Position numbers and translations under genes: made by a program. Shown piece after piece: positions 8,401 through 16,918 of a stretch of DNA of 64,000 nucleotides. The notes beneath the pieces are model-generated. The model was given only the letters and a program-made list of their open reading frames with translations. It made no database searches and was not told the DNA's origin. The stretch comes from Singulisphaera sp045290345 (GTDB taxonomy: Bacteria; Planctomycetota; Planctomycetia; Isosphaerales; Isosphaeraceae), in assembly GCF_045290345.1 (NCBI RefSeq), contig NZ_CP155447.1, forward strand, positions 9,424,001-9,488,000. Direction: 5' to 3'. The stretch's first letter is position 1; every line of letters starts with the position of its first letter.

Positions 8401-9698
8401 GCCTGGTAGCAACGGCCGGTGGCCAGGTAAAGCTTTTCCCGAAGCGGCCCGGCAACTTTGGGCTCGATCTCTTCGAGGATCTTGACGCCCTCGTCGGGCC
8501 TTCCGGAAGCCTCCGCGCGGAGGGCCTTCAACAGGGACAGGCGCGCCTCCTTAGGATTCCCGGTCAGGCGAAGGTATTGATCAATCAAGGGCACGGCGTC
8601 CGAGACCCGGCCGAGCCTCAACAGGCTGTAGGCAAGCCACCATGACATCTCGGCGCTGGTGCCGTGGGTGGCAATCAGGCCGCGACGCCACTCCTCGATG
8701 GCCTCCTGCGGCCGCTCCTCGCCGAAGTTGACCATGACGCGGAGCACCCGGACGCGTTCGTCGTCCCGGTCAGCGGCGGCGATCCGGTCAATCTGGGCGC
8801 GGGCGGCAGTCGTGTCGCCGCGCTGCAATGCGTCGCGGGCCGCGGTCAGCCGGACTTCCAGGTTGTTCGCCGCCAGGCGCGTCGCCGCCTCGATTTCGAC
8901 GGCAGCACGGTCGAGATTGCGGATGCGATCGAAATAGCGGTAGCGGACCAGCCGCGCCTCGGCCGAGTCGGGCGCGGCGGCGAGCAAAGCCCCGAGCACG
9001 CGTTCGGCGGAGGCCGGATCGTGGCGACGCTCCTGGTGCAACCGTGCGAGCCGCTCGGCCGATTCCAGTTCCTTCGGGTCGAGCGACAAGGCTGTCTCGT
9101 ATTCCTTGGTCGCCGCATCCAATGTCGGCTCGTCGCCTGACGCCGCCAGGCCTTCCAAGGCCATGCCCAGCAGGCGGTGCGAGACCGGGTCGTTCGGGGC
9201 CGCCACGACCACGTCACGGGCGATCACCACCGCGGCCCGGTAGCGGAGTTCCTTCGCCATCAACTCCGGGGCGTTGAGGAACAGGTCCGTTGCGCGGAAG
9301 GCGTCGCTGTAGCGGACGTAGATTTCCACCAGCCGTCGCCGCGACTTGCCACGTCCCGGTCCGTGAGGGTCGAGGCGTAGGAGTCGGTCGTCAATTCGAG
9401 CGGCGTGGAGCAACTCGGGCAATGATGCCGCGGCCTTAAATGCAACGTCCGCCTGGATCTCGAGTGCCTCGACATCATCGGGGGCCATCGCCAGATACTG
9501 CTCGAGGTGCCGTATCGCCAGATCCGGCTTATCACTTTTGAGCAGGGCGCGGACTTCGGCGAGCGCCTTCTGGCGGATTCGCCCCACCTCGGCCCGCTTC
9601 ACCAGAAAGACCGCAGTGAGGGCGAAGGCCACCACGGCCGCTGAGATCAGCCAGGCTCGCAAGTTCAGACGCTTCGGCTTTGATGTCCGATCGCTCAT
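5448..9698 (-). CDS. Giant membrane-anchored TPR-repeat protein (PrsT-like)
   Basis: This 1416-residue protein has a short basic N-terminus, one membrane anchor (about residues 15-33) and then tetratricopeptide repeats almost to the end. Repeat-like helices such as 'AIRHLEQYLAMAPDDVEALEI', 'HLLQGQLFERQNRLDDALTAY' and 'NNLAWALSEGHGRPEEALAMI' recur throughout. TPR proteins of this kind (PrsT in the PEP-CTERM/EPS nomenclature) accompany exosortase loci and are thought to scaffold polysaccharide assembly or export on the outer side of the membrane. It is transcribed away from the Wzc-like kinase gene and shares a 461-bp divergent region with it. It is longer than typical PrsT proteins (about 900 residues). 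Long open frames on the opposite strand are composition shadows. Confidence 0.8.
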   Translation of the reverse strand: MSDRTSKPKRLNLRAWLISAAVVAFALTAVFLVKRAEVGRIRQKALAEVRALLKSDKPDLAIRHLEQYLAMAPDDVEALEIQADVAFKAAASLPELLHAARIDDRLLRLDPHGPGRGKSRRRLVEIYVRYSDAFRATDLFLNAPELMAKELRYRAAVVIARDVVVAAPNDPVSHRLLGMALEGLAASGDEPTLDAATKEYETALSLDPKELESAERLARLHQERRHDPASAERVLGALLAAAPDSAEARLVRYRYFDRIRNLDRAAVEIEAATRLAANNLEVRLTAARDALQRGDTTAARAQIDRIAAADRDDERVRVLRVMVNFGEERPQEAIEEWRRGLIATHGTSAEMSWWLAYSLLRLGRVSDAVPLIDQYLRLTGNPKEARLSLLKALRAEASGRPDEGVKILEEIEPKVAGPLREKLYLATGRCYQALGDSARALRSFRQAARISPTGSVVARLTAANAVIDTDLQEAIDEINRGLSQAPGQPDLLVALAGAHLRLQASQPAERRNWSDFDRAQAQAARALPNSASVVLLQADRLAVDGQLDRAVALLETSAGHAPHDVRVVAAWAEGLHRLGRTSDALKILEQAAAPNAIGDGAVLRLARARLLLASARGGEARAMLGRDLDRLPPVQRAVVLEARGLLAASQGDAVTARQAFDAWANLRPNEPQPLIASLKLAVVLGDELAIRAALTALEKCGGDDIAYLTAKAFVLLQARGDQLESAARVIGQVLEKAPELPTAHLLQGQLFERQNRLDDALTAYRRALKGGADFALPRLASLLARTNQYEQLLSLQQAERTSQIGGLAAHASWQAGDRDQAARFAALAVKAQPEGVDAKRWQARMLDSLGRVEEAEAALRTNVERHPDQIDPWMALIRYQLNHGRPDAARRSADAVRRNIKTDRPAVLEALCRSALGDLAGADRSFEAALRDWPDDSKVHITAAGYFEHSDRHARSIELLQRAHRLDPKNRKIVLQLALQLSERAASEPSAWGQAWSFVGPATGRVDTPEDRLTRAIVLSRHPEAAQRSEAIQAFNDLLADLPPDHTIAAAARPYLVNSLRSAGQLDRAIEVAASAVGLDASVNAISLYVESLIHAGRFAPAEAQLDRLVLLNPMDTRSAKLRVDLIRLQAGPENAPDALERAVRARDRSPDSERFGREAFAAILAADSPSLGAADRVGRMLAGRNPALTWMSALVAVRQGRLAEAIGSVETAAKVATGNDLNQVGQVAVQAATAPNADDATRDRLAKIVEFALGRSPDNHALILASALLLHQQGRYAEEIAAYRKLLASKPEANSIRNNLAWALSEGHGRPEEALAMIDELVRRAPGNSAYLATRGVILIRLKRFEQAVADLETAVRVGPTALRQFHLARAYHASGQESKFREAMDQARLSGLSLKMSDPTERDLMARFLRASSP

Positions 9699-10159
9699 CG
9701 TCTCGCTCCACCGTGCCCATCATCACAACGAGCTGTCATCGTCGCCCGCAGGGCGTGCTCCACCCAGCCCGAGCGAGGATCGTACCCTGAGAGTCGCCGG
9801 CTTTGCCAACCTTGGATAAAATAATCAGCGTGGTTCACAGCCATCAAACCAATAGAAATCCCAACGCTGCTTCCCACCCATATATCGCAATCCAACTTAC
9901 GTTTTTGGAAAACCGAGTCCATAAGAGGTGGATTATAAACAACGGAATCGTGTATCAGTGAGATTGGGATTTGACAATTCCATTGACACGTCAGTAGACT
10001 GTCCCGGGTAGTGCGATCGAGCCGTGACCTGCGCAATCCACTGCTTTGCATTTGTCTCAGTCCTCCCGAAGTCCGGAATCCCAGGCTCGTAACCGGGGTC
10101 GACGAAGATCCCTTTCGTAATCACGAGCTTGAGATATCCGCCGACATGAGAGTGGCTTA
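9699..10159. promoter_or_regulatory. Divergent promoter region between TPR gene and Wzc-like gene
   Basis: These 461 bases must carry the promoters of two large divergent genes. The centre (about 9810-9990) is AT-rich. TTGACA occurs at 9971-9976 and again at 9983-9988, possible -35 elements reading rightward, but neither has a clear TATAAT at the right distance. No gene or RNA was recognised. Confidence 0.35.
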
Positions 10160-12448
10160 ATGGATACTCGCGACGCCGCGAAGTCTATCGAGTTCCGAGA
10201 CGCACGGCCCGTCCGTCTCAGGGTGTCTCCGGCCGAACCGGGCCGTGCGGGAGTGGGCGGATCGCGGTCACTCTTCCACATTGTCGCTCGGGGAGTTCTG
10301 CGGTCCTGGTGGCTCCTCTTGCCGCTCTGGGCACTCTGCAGTGGCTCCTTGGCCGGCTTCGTCTATTTCAAGATGAAGCCGACCTACCGGGCGGAGAGCC
10401 TGTTGCGGGTCGACCAGTTGGTCGCCGACCCCTTTGGGAGTCTTGGCACGCACACACAGGCCCAGAACGAGAGCCCCCTCGAGACCCAGGTGCAGTTGAT
10501 CACCAGCACCAATGTGTTGCTGGCGGCCGCGGCCGACGCGAAGATCGCCGGCTTTCCGATCGTCCGAGACTCGCCCGACCCGGTGGCTTCACTGCGGAAG
10601 GCGCTGGACATCAAAATCGTTCCCAGGACGGCCCTGATCCAGGTCGCGATGGACTCCGGCTCGTCGGTGGAGGCCGCCGGAATCGTCAACGCGATCGTCG
10701 ATGCCTACCTGAGCGCTGATGCGGAGTGGTCCGAGAGCCTCTCACGCAAACAGATCCAGCGCCTGACCGAGTTTCAGGGGAATCTGCAGAGTCAACTCGA
10801 GGCGTGGAAGCGGGAATGGCTCGAACTGGCGGCAAAGTGGAACGTTGAGCCCTCGGGTTCCTTACCGCCGGCCGGTGTCGACGCTCAGGGGCGGAGCATC
10901 GAGAACCGCCCGTCGGCGCTCACTCGCTCGACCGTCAGCGTCGAAGAATATCGGCAGCTCCGCGGTCAACTCATCCAGGCCGAGTTGGAACTGGCCGAGG
11001 CGGAATCCCAGGTTGATGCCCGCAGCCGGTCACCCAGGCTGGCCGCGACTTCGGAGTTCGACCCACGGCAAGACCCCGAGTTGAACGATCTGGCAGAACA
11101 GATCGAGAAAGTCCGCCAGAGATTGGCCGGGGTCGCGCGGTTAGCTCGTGATCCTTTGAACGATCCGGCCTCGGTGCGATATCGGGCCAATCACAGGGAG
11201 CTCAAAGAGCACTTCGAGCGGCTCTATAAGGCCAAGAAGGCACAGTGGCTCGTGGCGGGTCCCAGCGTGATGCCCGGACAATCGGCGGGGCCGTCGCTCG
11301 AGGAAGCGAGTCTGAAGGTCGCTACCCTGCGGTCGACGCGGGCCAAGCTCCAGGCGATGATCGATCAGCTCAAGGTCGACAACCAACAACAGGGGACCGA
11401 CACGGTCAAGGTGGCACTCGTCCGGTCCGACTTGGAGCAAGTCCAGGGCATGCTCGCCGAGGTCAACAAGCGGCTGGAGGCGTTGCGGTTCGAGTCGCGG
11501 GGACACAGCCGGGTCCTCCGGATCGACGAAGCCAAGCCCTCGGCGCTCGCGGCGTCGGACAAGCGGCCCAAGCTCCTGATGATCATCCCGTTCGCCGTAC
11601 TGGCCGGCCTGATCGGGCTCACAACGGCGCTGGAACTGCACGCCGGCAGGGTCGATTGCCCGGACGTCTTGTCGAGGCTCGCACGGGTCGAGGTATTCCC
11701 GGTCCCGCCTCTGCCCAGTCCCGGCCCCGCGCCTCGCCTGCGGAGGTTCGGCAGGTCGCTCGATTCCGGCGAACAGCTCGAATTGTTCGCCAACCGGATT
11801 GACCACATGCGGGTCGCGCTTTGCGACGCCGAGGGCCCTGGGCGGGTCCGTTGCTTGATGATCACCAGCGCCGGAATCGGCGAAGGAAAGACGACGCTCT
11901 CGCTCCAACTGGCGGCCCGATGCGCTGATGCCGGGCTCTCAACGCTCCTGATCGACGCCGACCTGCGTCGCTCCAACCTGGGGCAAATCCTCGACGTTCC
12001 CGATTCGCCGGGCCTCAGCGACGTGCTGCGTGGGCTGATCGCCGTCGAGGACGCGATCGTGGGGCTCCCGCTACCCGGCTGCCAACTGCTGACCGCCGGC
12101 TTGTCGCTCGAAGGCCCCGGCCGTTTGCTCCAAGGCCGACAGTTCCGCGAGGTCCTGAATCGGCTCCGGAGCCGCTTCGATATGATCATTATTGATACGC
12201 CACCGCTGTTGCCGGTGCCCGATGCCCTCACCATTGGCCGCTATGTCGACGGGGCCATCCTGGCGACCCGACACGACGCGAGCCGCACGGCACTTCTTGA
12301 GAAGGCCCAGCAGTTGCTCGTCACCGCCCACATCCCAGTGCTGGGCATCGCCCTCAACGGCATCCCGGTGACCGGCTCGCGATATGGGCAATATTCCTAT
12401 CCGAATCGAACACCTTCACTCCGCGAAGATCATCCCAACGGCGGTTGA
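10160..12448 (+). CDS. Wzc-type polysaccharide co-polymerase / tyrosine autokinase
   Basis: This 762-residue protein combines a Wzz chain-length domain with a cytoplasmic BY-kinase. The first membrane helix is near residues 46-68 (WWLLLPLWALCSGSLAGFV). A long periplasmic coiled-coil-rich region follows, with a second helix near 475-495 (MIIPFAVLAGLIGLTTALEL). The kinase has Walker A 'SAGIGEGKTTL' (about 569-580), Walker A' 'LLIDADLRRSN' (about 595-605) and Walker B 'MIIIDTPPLLP' (about 674-684). The tail holds a few tyrosines (SRYGQYSYPNR), fewer than in E. coli Wzc. Such proteins control polymerisation and export of polysaccharides together with Wzy and an outer-membrane channel, which is not seen in this window. 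Confidence 0.88.
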   Translation: MDTRDAAKSIEFRDARPVRLRVSPAEPGRAGVGGSRSLFHIVARGVLRSWWLLLPLWALCSGSLAGFVYFKMKPTYRAESLLRVDQLVADPFGSLGTHTQAQNESPLETQVQLITSTNVLLAAAADAKIAGFPIVRDSPDPVASLRKALDIKIVPRTALIQVAMDSGSSVEAAGIVNAIVDAYLSADAEWSESLSRKQIQRLTEFQGNLQSQLEAWKREWLELAAKWNVEPSGSLPPAGVDAQGRSIENRPSALTRSTVSVEEYRQLRGQLIQAELELAEAESQVDARSRSPRLAATSEFDPRQDPELNDLAEQIEKVRQRLAGVARLARDPLNDPASVRYRANHRELKEHFERLYKAKKAQWLVAGPSVMPGQSAGPSLEEASLKVATLRSTRAKLQAMIDQLKVDNQQQGTDTVKVALVRSDLEQVQGMLAEVNKRLEALRFESRGHSRVLRIDEAKPSALAASDKRPKLLMIIPFAVLAGLIGLTTALELHAGRVDCPDVLSRLARVEVFPVPPLPSPGPAPRLRRFGRSLDSGEQLELFANRIDHMRVALCDAEGPGRVRCLMITSAGIGEGKTTLSLQLAARCADAGLSTLLIDADLRRSNLGQILDVPDSPGLSDVLRGLIAVEDAIVGLPLPGCQLLTAGLSLEGPGRLLQGRQFREVLNRLRSRFDMIIIDTPPLLPVPDALTIGRYVDGAILATRHDASRTALLEKAQQLLVTAHIPVLGIALNGIPVTGSRYGQYSYPNRTPSLREDHPNGG

Positions 12449-12577
12449 GGGTCACGGGGCTTGAACGTTTTGCGGATTCCCTACCAGACCGCCGGAAAGT
12501 GACGTCGATCCCGCCCAGAATGAGGACTGGCCCCGAGAATCCAATCTGACGGACCGCCAAAGCCGCGAGGTGCGATC

Positions 12578-13528
12578 ATGAACAAATTGAGCACATCTCC
12601 CCCCCCACAACTGGCACCCGGAGCCGCGCGTCCTTCAACCCGGACGTTGGCGATCACGCTGGGAGTGGCGGTGACGCTTGCCTGGTCTTATCGCGCAAAT
12701 CTTGACGAACTCCTCAAGTCGTGGACGACCAACCCTGACTATTCGCACGGGATCCTCGTCGTTCCGATCGCCCTGCTGATCGCCTGGCGACTGTGGCCAG
12801 GCCCCGACGACCAGTCGCCGCGGCCAACGCCTTGGGGGGTGATGCCCCTGGTCCTGATCCTGGCCATCCGGGCGTGGTCCTACCAGTCGGGAGAATACTG
12901 GTTGGAGACCGCCACGCTCGTCCCCGTCGTGGCCGCGCTCGTCTGGACATGCGGAGGATTCTCGACCTTGCGGCGGCTCTGGCCAGCGGTCGCCTTCCTC
13001 ACCTTCATGCTCACGATTCCCGGCCAACTCGATGCCAAGCTGTCGCTCCCGCTGCAGCGACTCGCCGCGCGGGGGAGTTGCTCGCTTCTGCGGGCGACGG
13101 GGACCTGGGTCCTCATTGAGGGGAATGTGATCCACTGCGGGCCCGAGCGCCTCGAGGTGGCCCGCGCCTGCAGCGGCCTCGCGATGCTCGCCAGTCTGTC
13201 CGCGTCGATTTGCGCGATCATCCTGGTCTTCCCCTTCGGCCTTCGGAATCGTCTTGTGCTGCTCGGTAGCATCGTGCCGATCGCCCTGCTCTGCAACGTG
13301 ACGCGGATCGCGGCGACGGCTTGGTGCTATCAATACTTCGGGTCGGAAGCCGGACATGCCTTCGCCCACGATGCCGCAGGTTGGCTCATGATGCCACTGG
13401 CCATGCTCATGGTCGGCCTGGAACTCGCCTGGCTGAGCTGGCTCTTCGAGAACGCACCGGCCGCCCCAGTCCCCTCGCGCCCCGCCCCGGTCCTCCTTGG
13501 TGCCATGATCATGGGGGCCCGGCGATGA
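12578..13528 (+). CDS. Exosortase (XrtU-like?)
   Basis: This 316-residue polytopic membrane protein has the exosortase catalytic triad: Cys198 in 'VARACSGLAML', Arg243 in 'LCNVTRIAATAW' and His264 in 'AFAHDAAGWLMM'. The early 'WTTNPDYSHGILVVPIALLI' is also typical. Exosortases cut PEP-CTERM tails, and the PEP-CTERM protein at 4227 is the obvious local substrate. No EpsI domain is fused at the C-terminus; that domain is encoded separately at 2873. It may be the planctomycete class called XrtU, but the subclass cannot be settled by eye. Its stop overlaps the next start (ATGA), indicating translational coupling with the WecG/TagA gene. Confidence 0.88.
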   Translation: MNKLSTSPPPQLAPGAARPSTRTLAITLGVAVTLAWSYRANLDELLKSWTTNPDYSHGILVVPIALLIAWRLWPGPDDQSPRPTPWGVMPLVLILAIRAWSYQSGEYWLETATLVPVVAALVWTCGGFSTLRRLWPAVAFLTFMLTIPGQLDAKLSLPLQRLAARGSCSLLRATGTWVLIEGNVIHCGPERLEVARACSGLAMLASLSASICAIILVFPFGLRNRLVLLGSIVPIALLCNVTRIAATAWCYQYFGSEAGHAFAHDAAGWLMMPLAMLMVGLELAWLSWLFENAPAAPVPSRPAPVLLGAMIMGARR

Positions 13529-14349
13529 GCAAACCGGTGCGAATCTGGGGGATCCCGTTCACTCCAATGACTCGGCCGCAGGCGGTCGAGGCCATCATGG
13601 CGCTCGCCGAAGCCGGCCGGCCCTCGTACTTCATCACCGCCAACCTCCACTACGCGATGCTGACACATCAGCACCCCGTACTGGGTTCGATCAACGAGCG
13701 AGCGGCCTTCGTCCTGGCTGATGGCGCCCCGATCGTTTGGGCCTCGCGCTGGCAGCGGACCCCGCTGCCCGAGCGTGTCGCCGGCTCGGATCTGATCTTC
13801 GACCTCTGCGAGGAAGCCGCCGCGCGCGGGCTCAGGCCCTTCCTGCTGGGCGGGGCCGAGGGGGTCGCCGAGGCGGCCGCCCGACGCCTGGAGGCGCTCT
13901 ACCCGGGCCTTCGGGTCGCCGGCACGGCCTGCCCGCCCCACCGCGACCTCGAGGAGGAGGAATTCGATCGTCTGATCGCCCGGATTCGCGAGGCCCAGCC
14001 GGACCTGCTGTTCGTCGCCTTCGGGCAACCCAAAGGGGAATTGTGGATCGACAGCCACCTCGAACGACTCGGCGTCCCCGTCTGCGTCCAGGTCGGCGCC
14101 AGCCTCGACTTCGTCGCGGGCCGGGTCCGTCGGGCCCCCCTCTGGGTCCAACGGATTTCCATGGAGTGGGCCTACCGCCTGTCCTTGGAGCCAAGGCGTC
14201 TGGGACCGCGCTACGCCAGCAACGCCTTGTTCTTGCTGCGAATGATCGCGCACGACCTGGCATCCTGGAACCAGGGAGAACGCTCCGCACGCCCGATCGT
14301 CTCCGGAGATGTCCTCGAGTTGAAACGCGAGGAGTTCGAGACAGGATGA
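13525..14349 (+). CDS. WecG/TagA/CpsF family glycosyltransferase
   Basis: This 274-residue GT26-family protein transfers a sugar to a lipid-linked acceptor, early in repeat-unit assembly. Family marks are 'YFITANLHYAMLTHQHP', 'FVLADGAPIVWASRW', 'ERVAGSDLIFDLCEEAAARG', 'FLLGGAEGVAEAAARRLE' and the 'FGQPKGELWI' loop. The start at 13525 overlaps the exosortase stop by four bases. Coupling of exosortase with a WecG-type transferase is common in EPS/PEP-CTERM loci. Confidence 0.9.
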   Translation: MSKPVRIWGIPFTPMTRPQAVEAIMALAEAGRPSYFITANLHYAMLTHQHPVLGSINERAAFVLADGAPIVWASRWQRTPLPERVAGSDLIFDLCEEAAARGLRPFLLGGAEGVAEAAARRLEALYPGLRVAGTACPPHRDLEEEEFDRLIARIREAQPDLLFVAFGQPKGELWIDSHLERLGVPVCVQVGASLDFVAGRVRRAPLWVQRISMEWAYRLSLEPRRLGPRYASNALFLLRMIAHDLASWNQGERSARPIVSGDVLELKREEFETG

Positions 14350-14435
14350 GCGAGCCGTTCGATGACGGCACGTTCTGAGTCCGATCATTCGCCTGGACGG
14401 CGAGGCTACCTAAAACAATATGAAGTGAGCATCCC

Positions 14436-15455
14436 ATGACGATCCGCACTTCGAAGAGCATTCTCGTCGTGATTGTCAATTATCGGACCGCCGATCTCGT
14501 CACCGACTGCCTCAGGTCGCTCGAGGCCGAGGTTGATTCGCTGCCCGGGATCCAAGTCGTCGTGGTCGACAATGCGTCTGGGGATGGCTCGGTCGATCGC
14601 CTGGTCGCCGCGATTGTCGAGAATTTGTGGGAGGGATGGGCGTCGATCCTCCCCGTCGAGCGCAATGGCGGGTTTGCCGCTGGCAATAACGCGGCGATTC
14701 AACCTGCTCTCGAAGCGGCAGCCCCGCCCGACTATGTGCTCCTCCTGAATCCGGACACCGTGGTTCATGGCGGTGCGCTGCGGACTCTCTACGATTTCAT
14801 GGAAGCAAAGCCAGAGGTCGGCATCGCCGGCAGTCGCCTGGAGGACCCCGACGGCACGCCCCAGCGGTCGGCATTTCGCTTCCCCTCGGTCCTGGGCGAG
14901 ATTGAAAACGGACTGCGGTTCGGCGTGGTGACCAAGTTGCTGCACCGCTGGGTGGTCGCTCCCCCCGTGCCCGAGGTCGCTTGTCGGACCGATTGGGTAT
15001 CGGGTGCCTGCCTGCTCGTTCGCCGCGAGGTTTTCGACGCGGTCGGGCTGCTCGATGCCGACTACTTCATGTATTACGAGGAGGTCGACTTCTGCAAACG
15101 GGCCGCCCAGGCGGGCTGGCCCTGCTGGTTTGTCCCCGAGGCACGGGTGGTGCATCTGGTCGGTCAGAGCACCAGGGTGGAAACCGGCGTCGTTGCTCGG
15201 AAACGCCAACCAACCTATTGGTTCGCTTCCAGGCGGCGATACTTCCAAACATATCTGGGCAAATACGCAACGTGGCTGACCGACCTCGCCTGGGCCTCGA
15301 GTTTCGCGTCGTACCGCGTCCGAAGGGTGGTTCAGCGGAAACCCGATACCGATCCCTTCGGGTTGCTCGGAGACTTCGTCCGCCACAACTTGCTCCGCTC
15401 CTGTCGTTCACATCGCGTGATCCGGCCTTCGGCCGCTTCGGAGACGGCGTCATGA
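14436..15455 (+). CDS. Glycosyltransferase family 2 (WbbL-like)
   Basis: This 339-residue GT2 enzyme resembles rhamnosyltransferases of the WbbL/RfbF type. It has 'VVIVNYRTADLVTDCLRSL', 'VVVDNASGDGS' and the metal-binding 'LLLNPDTVV', then 'WVSGACLLVRREVFDAVG', 'DADYFMYYEEVDFCKRA' and a C-terminal 'ARVVHLVGQS'. It probably acts on the cytoplasmic face of the membrane, adding a sugar to the growing repeat unit. Its stop overlaps the start of the next gene (ATGA). Confidence 0.88.
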   Translation: MTIRTSKSILVVIVNYRTADLVTDCLRSLEAEVDSLPGIQVVVVDNASGDGSVDRLVAAIVENLWEGWASILPVERNGGFAAGNNAAIQPALEAAAPPDYVLLLNPDTVVHGGALRTLYDFMEAKPEVGIAGSRLEDPDGTPQRSAFRFPSVLGEIENGLRFGVVTKLLHRWVVAPPVPEVACRTDWVSGACLLVRREVFDAVGLLDADYFMYYEEVDFCKRAAQAGWPCWFVPEARVVHLVGQSTRVETGVVARKRQPTYWFASRRRYFQTYLGKYATWLTDLAWASSFASYRVRRVVQRKPDTDPFGLLGDFVRHNLLRSCRSHRVIRPSAASETAS

Positions 15456-16474
15456 TTCGTCTCGGTGTGGTCATCATCGGACGCAATGAAGGCGAGCGCC
15501 TTCGTGGCTGCTTGGAGTCGGTTGTTGATTCGGGCCGGCCGGTCGTCTATGTCGACTCGGGCTCGACGGACGGGAGCGTTGCACTGGCCCGTGCGCTCGG
15601 AGTCGAGGTCGTGGTACTGGACCTCGCGACGCCGTTCACGGCCGCACGAGCGCGAAACGCAGGCGTCGAAGGCCTGTTGCAACTCGCCCCGCACGTCCAC
15701 TTCGTCCAGTTCGTCGACGGAGACTGTCTCGTCGTCGATGGCTGGCTCGACCGGGGGCTCCAGGAATTGGAAGCTCGCCCCGATGTGGTGGTCGTCTGCG
15801 GACGCCTGCGTGAGCGGTTCCCTGAACGCTCGATCTACAACCGCCTTGCGGATCTGGAGTGGGATACGCCCATCGGCGAGAGCGACGCATGCGGCGGAAT
15901 CGCGATGATGCGTCTCGTCGCCTTCCGCGCTGTTGGCGGCTTCGATCCCTCGATCCCGACGGGAGAAGAACCCGAGTTGTGTCTCAGGCTCCGAGGGCAG
16001 GGATGGAAAGTGGTACGACTGGAGGCGGATATGGCTCGCCACGACATCGCGATGACGCGTTTCGGGCAATGGTGGATGCGCCAGTGCCGTAGCGGCTACG
16101 GAAGCCTGGACGTCGTGACGCGGTCCCACGATCGCAAGACAGCGCCATTCGCGCGACAGGTCTACAGCGCGCGGCTCTGGACGGTGGGGTGGATCTTGGT
16201 CACAGCCGCAGCCGGAGGCCTTGCGGGTTCGATCGGTGGATCGATGGCTGGAATCTGGGCTGCGGGGCTCCTGAGCTTGGCCCCAGCACTCCAGTCGATC
16301 CGGATCGCGGCGAGAGTTCGTCCGAGAATCAAAGACAACCGGGTTGCGATCTCATACGGGATGCTGACGATGATCGGGAAGTGGGGTGAATTGATCGGTC
16401 AAATCCGCTACTTGTGTGATCTTACCAGAGGGCATCATGCACGACTTATCGAATATAAGCATGCCACACCATGA
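15452..16474 (+). CDS. Glycosyltransferase family 2, membrane-associated
   Basis: The start at ATG 15452 overlaps the previous stop and gives 340 residues; a longer frame from 14981 lies inside the upstream gene and is rejected. The GT2 domain shows 'GVVIIGRNEGERLRGCLES', 'VYVDSGSTDGS', 'QFVDGDCLVVDGW' and 'GGFDPSIPTGEEPELCLRLR'. After the catalytic part comes a hydrophobic region (about residues 245-290), so it is probably membrane-bound. Substrate unknown. Confidence 0.85.
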   Translation: MIRLGVVIIGRNEGERLRGCLESVVDSGRPVVYVDSGSTDGSVALARALGVEVVVLDLATPFTAARARNAGVEGLLQLAPHVHFVQFVDGDCLVVDGWLDRGLQELEARPDVVVVCGRLRERFPERSIYNRLADLEWDTPIGESDACGGIAMMRLVAFRAVGGFDPSIPTGEEPELCLRLRGQGWKVVRLEADMARHDIAMTRFGQWWMRQCRSGYGSLDVVTRSHDRKTAPFARQVYSARLWTVGWILVTAAAGGLAGSIGGSMAGIWAAGLLSLAPALQSIRIAARVRPRIKDNRVAISYGMLTMIGKWGELIGQIRYLCDLTRGHHARLIEYKHATP

Positions 16475-16918
16475 AGACCCCGGTTGGCGAAGTCACCACC
16501 GAAGGGATGAGACGGTGCACGAGCCGGACTGGCAGACCGACCTGACACTTTATCCTAAACGGCCCTGGCTCAAGGAGCAGTCGATCTGGGCGATTGCCGT
16601 CTCTCGTTCTTGCAGGCGGAACTATTCATACCACGGACGAGTTTGCACGCCCGGCTCCCGAGTCCGATAGTCCCATGAATTAGGGCCATGATCCGATGGG
16701 TACGCTCTGCCTCAGGATTATCCTCATCAATGGGAATCGTTTCGACGCTGTCAGCAGGTGTATCCGCCACCTCACTTGCCGTCCCGAGCGCGGGACTACC
16801 GGCCAGGCATGTCCTCTTCTTCGCCGCTGGATGCGTGCGGGGAGGATTCTCCAGGCTGTTGGTGTTTTGTGTCACTGGCCGGGCCCGCTCCGGTGCCGTC
16901 GTACTTGATGACAGGTTG
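16475..16918. other. Gap upstream of the membrane GT2
   Basis: This stretch contains no gene I recognise. The frame of the next gene stays open back to an ATG at 16688, adding 77 residues that are rich in Ser, Ala and Gly and contain no GT2 motif. I treat it as untranslated, but an N-terminal extension is not excluded. Confidence 0.35.

Noticed and set aside
9971..9999. Sigma-70 promoter with TTGACA
   Set aside because: No acceptable -10 element is found at 16-18 bases, so it is mentioned only as a weak possibility.
13330..14388. 352-codon - strand frame
   Set aside because: It lies antisense to the WecG/TagA gene and shows no family motif.
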